Positions 48,480 to 58,166 of a stretch of 64,000 nucleotides of DNA are shown one piece after another (position 1 is the first letter of the stretch; each line of letters opens with the position of its first letter). Source of the DNA: Candidatus Competibacteraceae bacterium. GTDB taxonomy: Bacteria; Pseudomonadota; Gammaproteobacteria; Competibacterales; Competibacteraceae. Both the position numbers and the translations under genes were made by a program. The notes beneath the pieces are model-generated. The model was not told the DNA's origin and ran no database searches. It was given only the letters and a program-made list of their open reading frames with translations. Location: positions 466,261-530,260 of the forward strand of contig JADJQQ010000029.1 of the NCBI GenBank assembly GCA_016712625.1. Reading direction: 5' to 3'.

Positions 48480-50534
48480 TCATTTCGGCGGCGGGCTTTC
48501 GGTGGGACAGTGCCCTATCGAGCGGTCGTGCAGCGCACGGTAGTGGTGCAAGTCATCCTCGGTCAACCGGCTGTCGGGCACGCCGGGCGAAGCCGGTCCG
48601 GTCACGTCCGCCACCCGCAGGTTGCCACGCTCGTATTGGATGCGGAAGTACGTGGAGTCGGCTTCGTTCACGATCCCGTCGGGTATTCCCCAGGTCGGTT
48701 CGCGCGGGTCGGCGCCGCCGGACAAATCGGCCGGACAATCCGGAATTCCGCCCGCGTCGTCTTCCTCGGTCGGGTCGTAATTCGTCCAGCCGGGACCGGT
48801 CATCGTTTTGGCGTTGAAATTGGTGCGCGACTGCGCCAGCACCAGCCGGCGACCGGCCTTCATTCCAGCCAGGTAGGAGCGGGGCGCGTCTTCCCAGCGG
48901 CGCGTCCGGGCGTTGTAGGCGAACTCGCGCACCACGCCGTTTTCGACCACGATCAGGCTACCCGACTCGCCCGCTTGCAGGCTGGTGGGTTTTTGCACCG
49001 CCGGCAGAGTAATGGTTTGCCGCGTTTGCCAGCGACCGCTGCCGTCCGTCGTCGGGCTCAGCTCGTAAACAATCGGGGACTGGGTGCCGCCGATCCACAG
49101 ATTACGGCCCAGCGACGTGTTCGCCAGCAAGACATCCCCGCCGAGCTTGACCTCGTCCGGCAGCGTCCGATCCCGCATCGTCGTCAGATCGCGGGACACG
49201 GTCAGCAGCCGCCGGGTCGCGGCGAACAGCAAGGTCACCTCGTCGGCCAGGTCGTCGTACACCATCGCGTCGGGCACCGCGCCCTTGAGGTCGAAGCTGC
49301 CAAGCGCCGAAAGCCCCTCGCTATCGGCCAGCGTGTCGAACCGGGTCAACTGGCCGGCGTCGATCAAATACAGGTCGCCGTGCCGGCCGAACACGATCGG
49401 CGTGCGCTTTTCCAATTGCCGGAGTATCCGCAACGCCTCCTGGCGTGGATCGTATTTATACAGCTTGACCGAACCGTTCTGCCCGGTCGTCGTCGCGTAG
49501 AAGGTCCCGACTCGCAGGGGGTGAAACTGGAAATGGTCGAACTGGCCGCCATCCGGCGCGTCCTCGGCCAATTCTTCGCCCTGCTCGCCACCGTCCAGCA
49601 CGTTGACAGGGTTGGCGACGAGGGTGTCCCACTGGTCGTCGGTGGTCAGCGCCACCATCGGCGTGATGACGGTGTAGGAATCCAGGAACTTGTTTCCTTT
49701 CAACGACGAAAACCGCCACATCGTTTGGGGTACGCCGAACCCGGAAACGGACCAGAGACCGGAGACTTCTTCCATGCTCGATTCTTTGCTGTCGAAATCG
49801 GCTTGCTGGGTCTTGTTTTCATTTTTACCGGTGCTGGGGTCGCGCCACATCAGCTCGGGCGAATTCGAGCAGCCGTTCTCGACGCGATGCAGCGCGACGA
49901 TGTGGCCGCCGGTCCGCTCCCAATGACCGAAATTGTTCTTTTGGTATTTCCCCAAGGTCATGCTGATCATGCCGCCGTTGCTCATCGCATCGAACAGGTG
50001 TTCCGGCGCGAGAATGAATCCGGGAGCAGCGACGCTTCCGGTCACCGTGAACGCGTTGGGCGCGGTCGCCTGCAAGTGGCTGACGAGGCCGTTGATGGGT
50101 CCCAGACCGGTCGTTCCGCCTTCGGCATCGGTGCCCATCAGCTCCCCGATGTGCTTGATCCGGTCGGTGACGAAATCGTAGTTGTCTTGCGATTGCCAGT
50201 CCCGTGGGCCGTCCAGCACTTCGGGCACGCCGTGATTGGCGATATAGGCGAACCAATCGGTCGCCGAGGTCGGCACGCAGTACATCGCCCCGTCGTTCGG
50301 CAAGCCGGGCACGGTCGACGTCGCCGCCCGCTTTTGATCGAAATCCGGCACGCCCGGAATGTTGATGCTGCACGCGCTTTGGCCGAGCGCGGGTTGGCCC
50401 GCCAACAGGGTCGTCAAACACAGGGCGATGCCGCTCGCGAGCGGAGCCAGCCGACGTTTCGCGCGAGGTATCGCCGGGACGTTTGAGCGGGTAACGCGGG
50501 TACGGGACGATACGGTGGGGATAACACGGCGCAT
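48480..50534 (-). CDS. Secreted C39-like cysteine peptidase with dockerin-like tail
   Basis: A 684-residue exported protein. A long signal region (to about residue 52, ALCLTTLLAGQPALGQSA) precedes a papain-like C39-type domain: DGAMYCVPTSATDWFAYIAN (Cys), TGGHIVALHRVENG (His) and LMWRDPSTG (Asp). The middle (about 300-590) looks like a beta-propeller of repeated LYxIDxGQL-type segments. The end has two EF-hand-like repeats (WGIPDGIVNEADSTYFRIQY; SPGVPDSRLTEDDLHHYRAL), like dockerins. The start is the ATG after GGAGAGGAAA; an upstream TTG is unlikely. Substrate unknown. Confidence 0.65.
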   Translation of the reverse strand: MRRVIPTVSSRTRVTRSNVPAIPRAKRRLAPLASGIALCLTTLLAGQPALGQSACSINIPGVPDFDQKRAATSTVPGLPNDGAMYCVPTSATDWFAYIANHGVPEVLDGPRDWQSQDNYDFVTDRIKHIGELMGTDAEGGTTGLGPINGLVSHLQATAPNAFTVTGSVAAPGFILAPEHLFDAMSNGGMISMTLGKYQKNNFGHWERTGGHIVALHRVENGCSNSPELMWRDPSTGKNENKTQQADFDSKESSMEEVSGLWSVSGFGVPQTMWRFSSLKGNKFLDSYTVITPMVALTTDDQWDTLVANPVNVLDGGEQGEELAEDAPDGGQFDHFQFHPLRVGTFYATTTGQNGSVKLYKYDPRQEALRILRQLEKRTPIVFGRHGDLYLIDAGQLTRFDTLADSEGLSALGSFDLKGAVPDAMVYDDLADEVTLLFAATRRLLTVSRDLTTMRDRTLPDEVKLGGDVLLANTSLGRNLWIGGTQSPIVYELSPTTDGSGRWQTRQTITLPAVQKPTSLQAGESGSLIVVENGVVREFAYNARTRRWEDAPRSYLAGMKAGRRLVLAQSRTNFNAKTMTGPGWTNYDPTEEDDAGGIPDCPADLSGGADPREPTWGIPDGIVNEADSTYFRIQYERGNLRVADVTGPASPGVPDSRLTEDDLHHYRALHDRSIGHCPTESPPPK

Positions 50535-50827
50535 GATGGGTTTCCTCTCCAATCCGGGTCAATCGGTGGCTCAATCGGTTGGGAAGAGGTAAAGCACCCA
50601 TGATGCCATTTTCGATATAATTATGATTTATAAAAATAAATTATGAATTTTCGGATCAAACACGATTCTTCTGAACCGGCCGTTGGCCCGCGTGGATGGG
50701 CCAGGATGGCTCGGGAATCGGGAATCGGGTTCGGATGGGCCGGTGATCGGGAAAGGGACCGAGGTGGCGTGCGCTCCGGCGCTCCGATCAGGATGCACGC
50801 ATCGAATAATTGCCGAGGGTGCCGGCG
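50535..50827. other. Intergenic gap between peptidase genes
   Basis: No gene. The first 100 bases include AT-rich DNA (about 50610-50645) suited to the promoter of the leftward C39-like gene. Confidence 0.4.
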
Positions 50828-51316
50828 TCAAGCCCAGGGGTTGCCGGGCCGAATATTGCTGGTGATGTAAACGTACCGCGAGTTCGAGCTTTGCGATCCG
50901 CTGGCAAACCAGTCCTCCACGATCGAAGCCTGTTGCTCGCAGTTGTACTGCGCCCATTTCAGACCCGTGCTGTAGTTGTAGGCCGGCGCGACGTCGCCGC
51001 CATTGGTAATGCCGGTCAGGGTTTGATGAACTGCGGAATTGAGCACGTATCCCAAGGGCACGCCGTGCTGCCCCTGCCAGACATGAGTCAGTTCGTGAAT
51101 CAGCAGTCGCCTGCGATAGTTGGTGGTGGTCATGTGCTGATAATACGCGCCGACGTGCAGCACGTAATAGGGATACGGCGGTATTGGCGGGCTGGTCCAG
51201 GGTCGGCCACCCATGCCCATATCATTTTGAAGACGAACTTTGGAATAAAGAACGCTGTTCTGGAAAACAGTCTTAGCCAGTATCAGTTCGTCTGGAAGCA
51301 GTGTTCGAATGGCCAT
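50828..51316 (-). CDS. HExxH metallopeptidase-like protein (Vgr-related type)
   Basis: A 162-residue protein with a zinc-site motif LLIHELTHVWQGQHG and a conserved start (MAIRTLLPDELILAKTVFQN then SVLYSKVRL). A later Glu in YNCEQQASIVEDWFA may complete the zinc site. Proteins with this plan are often labelled Vgr-related and are found near Rhs or type VI genes, but activity and export are unproven. There is no signal peptide. It lies between two secreted peptidase genes in the same direction. Confidence 0.7.
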   Translation of the reverse strand: MAIRTLLPDELILAKTVFQNSVLYSKVRLQNDMGMGGRPWTSPPIPPYPYYVLHVGAYYQHMTTTNYRRRLLIHELTHVWQGQHGVPLGYVLNSAVHQTLTGITNGGDVAPAYNYSTGLKWAQYNCEQQASIVEDWFASGSQSSNSRYVYITSNIRPGNPWA

Positions 51317-51473
51317 GCTCGGTGCTCCTTTGGGTGGGTATAGTGGTCGTTTTGATACCGCTAATTTGTAAGATTGGCTCCTTAACAGACACTGTTCCGC
51401 CGGTCATCGTTGCACGTCAACGGGTGCGTTTGACCAAAGCGACGCAGGAAATGTCCGAAAATTGAAACGAGAA

Positions 51474-51491
51474 GCCGGCATTCCTGCCGGC
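51474..51491 (-). terminator. Hairpin after the subtilisin-like gene
   Basis: GCCGGCA and TGCCGGC pair around a TTCC loop; on the minus strand a T-rich stretch (TTCTCGTTTCAATTTTC) follows. It lies about 50 bases beyond the stop of the leftward peptidase gene. Confidence 0.5.
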
Positions 51492-51539
51492 CCTGCTCGG
51501 TAGATTCGCCCGGCGGAGGTCATCCGCCGCGCCGCGACC

Positions 51540-53405
51540 TCACTGCTCGTAGTAGTTCACGTACATGCCCATGCGCAGCTTCAGGCCGGTGTCGCGCGTG
51601 GCGTAGCGATGGATCTTGAAGGTGTAGTGGCCCGAAACGGTGGGGGTGAAGCTCACGTCCTCGAACGGGTTGTCCCAGGAGAAGGAACCACCCAGGTAAT
51701 TGCCGTTCGGATCGTACACCTTCAGGTCCAGATCGAGACCGATGGGATGGGCGTCGGCCCGATGGTCGTAGGTGTAGCTGCCACGGGTGAGCCAGCTCAG
51801 CACCACCTGGACTCGATCCCAGGACTTGTTGATGTAGACCGTCTTGACCACGTAGTTGTCGGCCGCGCCGTCCTGCCCGTCGAAGGTGTTAAAGGCGCTG
51901 GTGCCGCCCGACCACCAGAACCAGTGGCCGCTCCACTGGGCGCTGGCGAAGTCGATGCCGCCCAGCCCCACCTTGTCGTAGCCGCCGCCGATCGGATCGG
52001 TGGCGCCGGCCATAATCTTGGCTTTGACCAATTGGGGCCGGTACTGGAGATAAGTGGAATGCGACATCATGTCGGCGGCGAAGGCTGCCGCATGGGGTGA
52101 AGACATGCTGGTACCGGACTTGACGAACCCACCGGCGTCGATGCTGGTGCCGGGCGCGGAAATCTCGGGCTTGTCGTTACCGGTCTCGGGTTCCACGAAC
52201 GACGAGGTGTCGGAAATCGTGTCGTTGGCGTCGTCGTAGTTGCCGACGCTGATCACGTTCAGGCCCTTGCCGGGCGACGAGATATTGCCGGTGCCGGCGC
52301 CGTTGTTGCCCGCGCTCTTGAAGATCGCGATCTTGTTGTCGTAGCTGAAGTTGTCCCAGTCGCGGTCCGTCGTGCTGTAACCGGTGGTGTCGTTATCGCC
52401 GTTGGAGCGGTTGATCACATGGATCGGCGAGTTGCCGCCGACGCCGTCCAGGTCGCTGTCCTCGGGCAGGACCGCGCCGCCACGACAGTAGATAAACGAC
52501 TCCGGCGACACCGCGCGCAGGATGGCGCCCACGTTGCGGGAGTGATCGGTCTCGCTGCCGGACAGGCGGTCGTAGTTGGTGATGCGCGATTCGTTGGCGC
52601 AGCCGCTTTCGGTCATGTAGATGCCGATGCCGTTGCCGCGCGTGGTGGCGTTGGGCAACGCCGAGGTGCTGATGCTGGTGGCGTCCATCGCGTCGTCGAT
52701 GTCGTCCTTGCCCGGTTCGTGCGGTTCGATGCCGACCAATACCTTGTCGCGGGAATCGATCAGCGACCGCAACTGCTTGGCGGTCAGGTCGAGGGTCGCG
52801 CCCGAACGGCCTTGACGCAGCGCCTCTTCCAATCCTTTCTGGCCGGGCAAGCCGTGGCGAGCGGCCCAGTCCTGCAAATCGCGCACGCGAACGGCCGTCC
52901 GCTTGGCGCGTGCCGCCTGCTCCTCTTGGGCGTAACGGTCGGTGTAGGCGGCCATGTCCTGTTCCGATATTTCCTTACCGTTCAGCAGCCCCTTGATCCA
53001 GCGCCCCTTGTCCACTTCGCCCGCACCCGTTTCCAGCACCTCCTCGCTGACATCCGCCGGCAGATTCAACGCTATTTCGACCCGGAGAACTTGGTCGGAT
53101 TTGGCCCGCTCCAGCTTGGTCAGCGCGTCCAGGACGCGCGGATCGACCAGCGGCGCCACGCCGCGCGGCACGTCCTTCTCGCCGACCGACTTGCCGGAAC
53201 CGTCGATGATCTCGGCGCGCGTCTCGCCCCTGGCATCGATAGACTTGACGAAGGTGTAGGGCTGGCCGGCGAGGATGCGGGTCTTTTTCTCGACCGTCGG
53301 CGCGTCCGCCGCCAAAGCCGTTGAAGCGGACAGCGCGCCGTGGTCGGAAACCAGCAGGCCGGCGACGATGGCGGTGTAAATCCGGGAGCGTTGCGGTGCT
53401 TTCAT
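51540..53405 (-). CDS. Secreted subtilisin-like (S8) serine peptidase
   Basis: A 621-residue exported protein with an N-terminal signal (AIVAGLLVSDHGALSASTAL AADA region, about residues 10-34) and a propeptide-like segment to about 240. The peptidase domain shows GNGIGIYMTESGC where IDTG is usual, ETDHSRNVGAIL (His), IAIFKSAGNNGAGTG (oxyanion Asn) and VKSGTSMSSPHAAAF (Ser). The first catalytic Asp is thus replaced by Thr-Glu, or Glu serves. A C-terminal P-domain-like beta region (HPIGLDLDLKVYDPNGNYLG) follows. The start is the ATG after GAGGAAAAAG; an adjacent TTG is less likely. Confidence 0.85.
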   Translation of the reverse strand: MKAPQRSRIYTAIVAGLLVSDHGALSASTALAADAPTVEKKTRILAGQPYTFVKSIDARGETRAEIIDGSGKSVGEKDVPRGVAPLVDPRVLDALTKLERAKSDQVLRVEIALNLPADVSEEVLETGAGEVDKGRWIKGLLNGKEISEQDMAAYTDRYAQEEQAARAKRTAVRVRDLQDWAARHGLPGQKGLEEALRQGRSGATLDLTAKQLRSLIDSRDKVLVGIEPHEPGKDDIDDAMDATSISTSALPNATTRGNGIGIYMTESGCANESRITNYDRLSGSETDHSRNVGAILRAVSPESFIYCRGGAVLPEDSDLDGVGGNSPIHVINRSNGDNDTTGYSTTDRDWDNFSYDNKIAIFKSAGNNGAGTGNISSPGKGLNVISVGNYDDANDTISDTSSFVEPETGNDKPEISAPGTSIDAGGFVKSGTSMSSPHAAAFAADMMSHSTYLQYRPQLVKAKIMAGATDPIGGGYDKVGLGGIDFASAQWSGHWFWWSGGTSAFNTFDGQDGAADNYVVKTVYINKSWDRVQVVLSWLTRGSYTYDHRADAHPIGLDLDLKVYDPNGNYLGGSFSWDNPFEDVSFTPTVSGHYTFKIHRYATRDTGLKLRMGMYVNYYEQ

Positions 53406-54041
53406 CAACTTTTTCCTCTATTCGGTCGGTCGATCGGTCATGGGTTATCGGTGAACACTTGTGCTAACCCATGGCAAAAGCGGTGCCAAATGAGGATTTA
53501 TGAAAATTATTTATTATATAACAATAAGTTAAATCAATAAATTGAGCGTATAACTCCCTCCTCCCACCCGCTCGGCCGGGTTGATGGACCGTTCATTTTA
53601 AATGCCGAAATCGGATCACACTGTGAATTCGGCTCAAACTGAGTCGCTTTCCCGTCCGTACCTCGATTTCGTTCTCGCGGACTCGCGAACAGTCCGTACC
53701 GGCGCGATAGGCGTGGTCGCTGGGTGCCGTCGGCCTCTTCGCGAAAATCACCGAACCGCCGCCTGGCTGACGATGCGAGTGCCATCCGCTTGGGGTAAAT
53801 CTGTCCGGGCAATGTTCCCGAGCGATCAACTTAGCTTGAACGTCCCTCGGACTTCGGCGTTCTCAACTTTTACGGCAATTTCACGCCTGCGAGGGAACCG
53901 TCGGCGGTGAGCGGTCGGGAAGTGCGGCCGCAGCCGTCTTCGGCGCTGGCGGCTACGTGCTGGCGGGTTCCGTTGCGTTAGCAGAGGTAGTTGAGTGCTG
54001 GTAGTTTGTGCAGTTCGAGCCAGACCCTCAGGATAACCCGC
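53406..54041. other. Gene-free stretch upstream of the subtilisin-like gene
   Basis: No convincing gene in about 636 bases. The first 150 bases, AT-rich near 53495-53540, are suitable for the promoter of the leftward peptidase gene. The rest is GC-rich non-coding DNA that ends at an IS6 scrap. Confidence 0.4.
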
Positions 54042-54106
54042 ATGATTGATTTCAAAGGTCACCGTTATGAGAAGGCCATTATTCTCCTATATATCCGGTG
54101 GTATTT
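54042..54106 (+). pseudogene. IS6-family transposase N-terminal scrap
   Basis: MIDFKGHRYEKAIILLYIRW then YL matches the start of IS6 transposases. It is cut straight after the RWY motif by a degenerate Tn3-type end. The IS6 fragment at 19.5-19.7 kb is cut at the same codon from the other side. Confidence 0.6.
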
Positions 54107-54144
54107 GAGGAGAAGACACGAAACGGAAATTTACGCACTCTAAG
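54107..54144 (+). repeat. Degenerate Tn3-type end
   Basis: GAGGAGAAGACACGAAACGG then AAATTTACGCACTCTAAG. It keeps the CACGAAACGGAAA core and the CTAAG inner end. It borders Tn3 transposase sequence to its right. Confidence 0.45.
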
Positions 54145-54950
54145 GTGTCAGCACGCCACACCCGGGGCCAAAAGTGATGCGATCATGGAGCTGCTCTCGG
54201 AAGTGGACGGCTGGACTCATCTTGCCGATCACTTTGTGCATTTGCGCACGTTGGCACCCCCGAAGCATCGGCACGCGCTGTTGACGGCGGTGCTCGCCGA
54301 CGGCATCAATCTGGGACTCGCGCGCATGTCCGAGGCCTGTCGTGCGATGAGCTGGCGGCAGCTCACTTGGACGGCGGACTGGCATGTTCGAGATGAATGC
54401 TACGCCCGGGCGCTCGCCGAATTAATCGATGCGCAGCACCGTCAGCCCCTGTCCGCTCATTGGGGAGCCGGCGCCACGTCGTCATCGGATGCGCAGTTCT
54501 TCCGCGCCGGCGGGCGCGGTGAGGTCCGCAGTCACGCCCATCCGCACTACGGCCCAGATCCCGGCGTAAAGTTCTACACCCACCTTTCGGATCAGTTCGG
54601 GCCCTATCACACGAACGTCATCGCGGCGACCGCCCATGAAGCGCCGCACGTCTTGGACGGGCTGCTCTACCACGAAAGCAGTCTCGTCATTGACGAGCAC
54701 TACACCGACACCGGCGGATTCTCGGATCATCTGTTCGCCGTGTGTCGCCTGCTCGGCTTTCGCTACGCGAACTCGGGAAACTCGAGCGCACGCTCTTCAC
54801 GCTCGACTGGCTGCATGACCCCGAGCTGCGCCGGCGCGGCCATGTCGGACTCAACAAGGGCGAGCAGCAAAACGCTCTACGACGGGCCGTGTTCTTCAAC
54901 CGACTCGGGGAAATCCGGGACCGCTCGGACGGGGAGTTCCCGAATATCTT
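54145..54950 (+). pseudogene. Tn3-family transposase, deleted and frameshifted
   Basis: DGWTHLADHFVHLRTLAPPK, HALLTAVLADGINLGLARMS, WHVRDECYARALAELIDAQH, AGATSSSDAQFFRAGGRGEV (first Asp), VIDEHYTDTGGFSDHLFAVC (second Asp), then at about 54775 a deletion and shift to LERTLFTLDWLHDPELRRRG and AVFFNRLGEIRDRSDGEFPN. The segment with the last part of the catalytic core and the C-terminus is gone beyond about 54950. Confidence 0.8.
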
Positions 54951-55200
54951 CATGCTGGGCCTCCGGCTTGTCCTCCGTCGAGCAATTTTATTCCCTCGCT
55001 CAGTGTATCCGTGGATCCTCCCGATAATGCGATGGCAATAGATTGCTCCTCGTTCACAGTCTTGTTTGAGGTGACGGCTGAAGCTTTGACTGCTAACTTT
55101 GGAGCCTTGGGCTTGTCGTGAGATTTTGTGTAAATTAGCATTAAAATGATGATATAAAATCCTATGTACCAGCAGTATCCGCCATATTCTGACCTTCCTC

Positions 55201-57102
55201 ATGAAAACCGCTAATTGCCCCTCTTGCGGCGCGGCCATCGCCTTCCAATCGGCTGTGTCGATTCTCGCCGTTTGCGACTACTGCAAAAGTACTCTGATCC
55301 GCCACGATCTGAAGCTGGAAAACATCGGCAAGATGGCGGAATTGTTACCGGATTCCTCCCCGATCCAACTCGGTGCCGAGGGCGTTTACCGCAAATCGCG
55401 TTTTAGCGTGGTCGGACGTATCCAGTTACGCTACGGTCAGGGCGTCTGGAATGAATGGTATCTGCTGTTCGATAACCAGCGTGGCGGCTGGTTGGGTGAT
55501 ACCTTGGGCAACTATGCGCTGACTTTCATCGTTCAGCCACCGGAGCCGCTGCCACCCTTCTCCGAACTGCGCGCCGGTCAGCACATCACGCTGCAAGGCC
55601 GCAACTTCCAGGTAACGAACATTGCACAGGCCCGCTGTATCGCCGGTGAAGGGGAATTACCGATTCAGATCGGCCCTGGTTACGACGCGCCGGTGGTGGA
55701 TTTACAAGCGGCTGGCAACGTCTTTGCCACACTCGATTACAGCGAAAAGCCACCGCTGGTATTCGTCGGAGAACAGGTGCGCTTCGACGATCTGAAACTG
55801 ACTGGATTGCGCCAAGTCCCGCCTATCGGTTGGGAATCCGACGCCAATATTCAAGCGGAGGCTTTTCAATGTCCGGGCTGCGGCAGTTCGCTGACCATCC
55901 GCGCCAAGGGGCAGACGGAATCGCTCGCTTGCGGGACTTGCGGCTCGATCATCGACATCACCGACGACAATTTCCGCATTCTCTCCACTTTCAGAGCCAG
56001 CATTAAACACGAACCGCTGATCCCGCTCGGCGCGCGCGGCACATTGGAAGAGACCGACTACGAAGCCATCGGCTATCTGCGCCGCCGCATCAGCGTGGAG
56101 GGCCTGGATTACGAATGGAGCGAATATCTGCTGTTCCACCGCGAACGGGGCTTCCGCTGGCTGATGGAGTACAACGGCCATTGGAGTGTGGTTCACACCC
56201 TCACCGAACCGCCGCTGGTCACCGGCTACGGGGCGAAAAGCCAGGCTACCTTTCACACTCGGACTTACCGTCATTTTCAGACCGCCGAAGCCGAGGTCAG
56301 TTATGTGTTGGGCGAGTTCTATTGGCGAGTCCAGGTCGGCGAACGCTACCGGATCAGCGATTATATCGCTCCGCCATTTCAGTTGAGCCAAGAACAAACG
56401 GATCAGGAAATGATCTGGTCGCGCGCTGAATACCTCGAACCAGAGACCATCAAAACGGTATTTCAGTTGACTGAACCGTTGCCGGTTCGGATCGGCGTCG
56501 GGGCCAACCAGCCTTCGCCCTATGAGGCGCAGCGTCCCAACTTCCGCCGGCTGAGTTGGCTTTTTTTAGGGCTGCTGCTCCTTGGGCAGATCATCACCCT
56601 GGCCCTGTCCAGCAATGCGCGGATACACCAACAAACGTTTACCTTCGACGCCAGTACCCAGGATAAAACCCTGACTAGCGAACCCTTTACCTTAAGCGGC
56701 CGTACTGCCAATGTGGCAATCCGCATCCAGACCAATTTGAACAACAACTGGATTTATCTGGATTCGGCCTTGATCGAACGCAACACCGGTGCCAGCTATT
56801 CCATCAGCCGCGAACTCAGTTATTACCAGGGCGTAGACGAAGGCGAGCCTTGGTCGGAAGGCGAGGCTAGCGACGCGGCGGTCTTGTCGGCAATACCACC
56901 CGGTCTTTACTCTCTCAGCGTCGAAGCGGAACTGCCTCCCGGCTCGCCAACAGTGACCGGCACTTTTACGCTTTTCCGTGATACGCCCAGTTGGAGCAAC
57001 TTTTTTTTGGCGCTACTGGGCTTGTTGATCGTGCCCTTGGTGTTTCGCTGGCGCGCGCGCGCCTACGAACGCGCCCGCTGGGCCGAAAGCGATTACGGTT
57101 GA
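55201..57102 (+). CDS. DUF4178-domain membrane protein
   Basis: A 633-residue protein. Two Cys4 zinc-ribbon motifs (CPSCG...CDYC at about residues 6-30; CPGCG...CGTC at about 223-246), each followed by a DUF4178-type beta domain (VYRKSRFSVVGRIQLRYGQG; LEETDYEAIGYLRRRISVEG with WxEYLLF). Two membrane helices (LSWLFLGLLLLGQIITLALS at about 450; FFLALLGLLIVPLVF near the end) flank an outside beta domain. DUF4178 genes commonly sit with polyamine genes (SpeD/SpeE-like); such a gene follows at 59 kb. Biochemical role unknown. Confidence 0.85.
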   Translation: MKTANCPSCGAAIAFQSAVSILAVCDYCKSTLIRHDLKLENIGKMAELLPDSSPIQLGAEGVYRKSRFSVVGRIQLRYGQGVWNEWYLLFDNQRGGWLGDTLGNYALTFIVQPPEPLPPFSELRAGQHITLQGRNFQVTNIAQARCIAGEGELPIQIGPGYDAPVVDLQAAGNVFATLDYSEKPPLVFVGEQVRFDDLKLTGLRQVPPIGWESDANIQAEAFQCPGCGSSLTIRAKGQTESLACGTCGSIIDITDDNFRILSTFRASIKHEPLIPLGARGTLEETDYEAIGYLRRRISVEGLDYEWSEYLLFHRERGFRWLMEYNGHWSVVHTLTEPPLVTGYGAKSQATFHTRTYRHFQTAEAEVSYVLGEFYWRVQVGERYRISDYIAPPFQLSQEQTDQEMIWSRAEYLEPETIKTVFQLTEPLPVRIGVGANQPSPYEAQRPNFRRLSWLFLGLLLLGQIITLALSSNARIHQQTFTFDASTQDKTLTSEPFTLSGRTANVAIRIQTNLNNNWIYLDSALIERNTGASYSISRELSYYQGVDEGEPWSEGEASDAAVLSAIPPGLYSLSVEAELPPGSPTVTGTFTLFRDTPSWSNFFLALLGLLIVPLVFRWRARAYERARWAESDYG

Positions 57103-57162
57103 GGGTTAGTCGCCCTACTTAAGCGCAGCCACACACCGACTTGGAATGGAGCATCCCAATTC

Positions 57163-57303
57163 ATGCTATATCGTAGCTATTTGATCAGCGGCATCCTGAT
57201 CCTGGCGTTATTTGGCGCGGCGCAATACTACGGCTGGAGCATCTTCAGCGCCAGCGAGGCTAAAAACCCGCCGGGCACGGCGCGGGGGATTTATCACAAG
57301 TAA
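57163..57303 (+). CDS. Small membrane peptide after the DUF4178 gene
   Basis: A 46-residue peptide (MLYRSYLISGILILALFGAA, then QYYGWSIFSASEAKNPPGTA) with one N-terminal helix and a GTARGIYHK end. It starts 60 bases after the DUF4178 stop, with a GGAATGGAG ribosome site upstream. Similar small peptides occur beside DUF4178 genes, to my memory. Function unknown. Confidence 0.65.
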   Translation: MLYRSYLISGILILALFGAAQYYGWSIFSASEAKNPPGTARGIYHK

Positions 57304-57368
57304 GCCATGCCCGCCGGCAAGAGTTGTCAGGTTCGGCCGGTAAAACTAACGGCCTGCTCTCGCAACGA

Positions 57369-58094
57369 TCACCCCTCAGACTTGGGCAACCGATAGCCTT
57401 CACGGCTGATATACAAGACCAAGGTGGCGCTGCCGTCTTCGTGCGTCGTTACTTGCGAATAACTGTTGGCGCTCCAGAGCCGAACCGGCAACTCGCCGAG
57501 CACGCGATCCAGTGCCGTCGCATCTGGGCTATCGACTTCGATCCGGCATAAGGTCGCCTGACATCTGGCGTTCGACAACAGCGAACCGGCCAGCGCTTTC
57601 TCCGCCAGCGCGGATTTGATCTGCTCGGTCGCCGGCCCACTCCATTCCTGGTCAATGCCTTCGCTGACCACCTGCCGATCCAGCAAGGTCAGACGTTCCC
57701 GCGCCATGGCCTGCTCCTCTTGAGCAGAAGGCGGCTCCGCGGCGGACACCGCCTCATCGCTGGTTTCCGCGCCGCCGACTGGTCGTTGCTCCAGAGCTTG
57801 CGCCAAGCGCGCCATCTCTTCACGGGAACGCTCCAGCCGCTGCTGTTGCGCTTGCAACTGCTGGCCAAGCGTTTGCACTCGTGCTTCCAACCGTTGTAGG
57901 CGGGTTTCCGTATCGGTTTCGCCAGCAGAGGCGGCCGCGGGTGCTGTCAAACCAGGCGCGGCCACGGATACGGCGTTGGTGACAGCGGGTTGCGTGTCGG
58001 CCAACGGCCGATTTGCGTTCTCAGCCAGCCAGAGCGCGCCGCCGACCAAACCGGCCAAACCGGTACTCCAGCCCATCCATCGCAGTGCGGACAT
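57369..58094 (-). CDS. Membrane-anchored coiled-coil protein, function unknown
   Basis: A 241-residue protein. An N-terminal membrane anchor (MGWSTGLAGLVGGALWLAEN) is followed by an Ala/Pro/Thr-rich linker, a coiled coil at about residues 64-100 (RLQRLEARVQTLGQQLQAQQ then QRLERSREEMARLAQAL) and a C-terminal domain with two Cys (SNARCQATLCRIEVDSPDAT). No family recognised. The Cys pair and the anchor suggest a periplasmic domain. It converges with the small peptide gene at its 3' side. Confidence 0.7.
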   Translation of the reverse strand: MSALRWMGWSTGLAGLVGGALWLAENANRPLADTQPAVTNAVSVAAPGLTAPAAASAGETDTETRLQRLEARVQTLGQQLQAQQQRLERSREEMARLAQALEQRPVGGAETSDEAVSAAEPPSAQEEQAMARERLTLLDRQVVSEGIDQEWSGPATEQIKSALAEKALAGSLLSNARCQATLCRIEVDSPDATALDRVLGELPVRLWSANSYSQVTTHEDGSATLVLYISREGYRLPKSEG

Positions 58095-58166
58095 CGATCG
58101 ATTTCTCCAGAGTTCGAGTGAGGGGGCAACGTTGCCGCTGCCCCGATGGTTTACGGAAGGACTGGA

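Noticed and set aside
48510..50486. A 658-codon plus-strand open frame opposite the C39-like gene
   Set aside because: The minus-strand gene has a signal peptide, catalytic motifs and a ribosome site; the plus frame is Arg/Gly-rich with none of these.
52419..53324. A 301-codon plus-strand frame opposite the subtilisin-like gene
   Set aside because: Antisense to a gene with clear S8 motifs; no start signal or domain.
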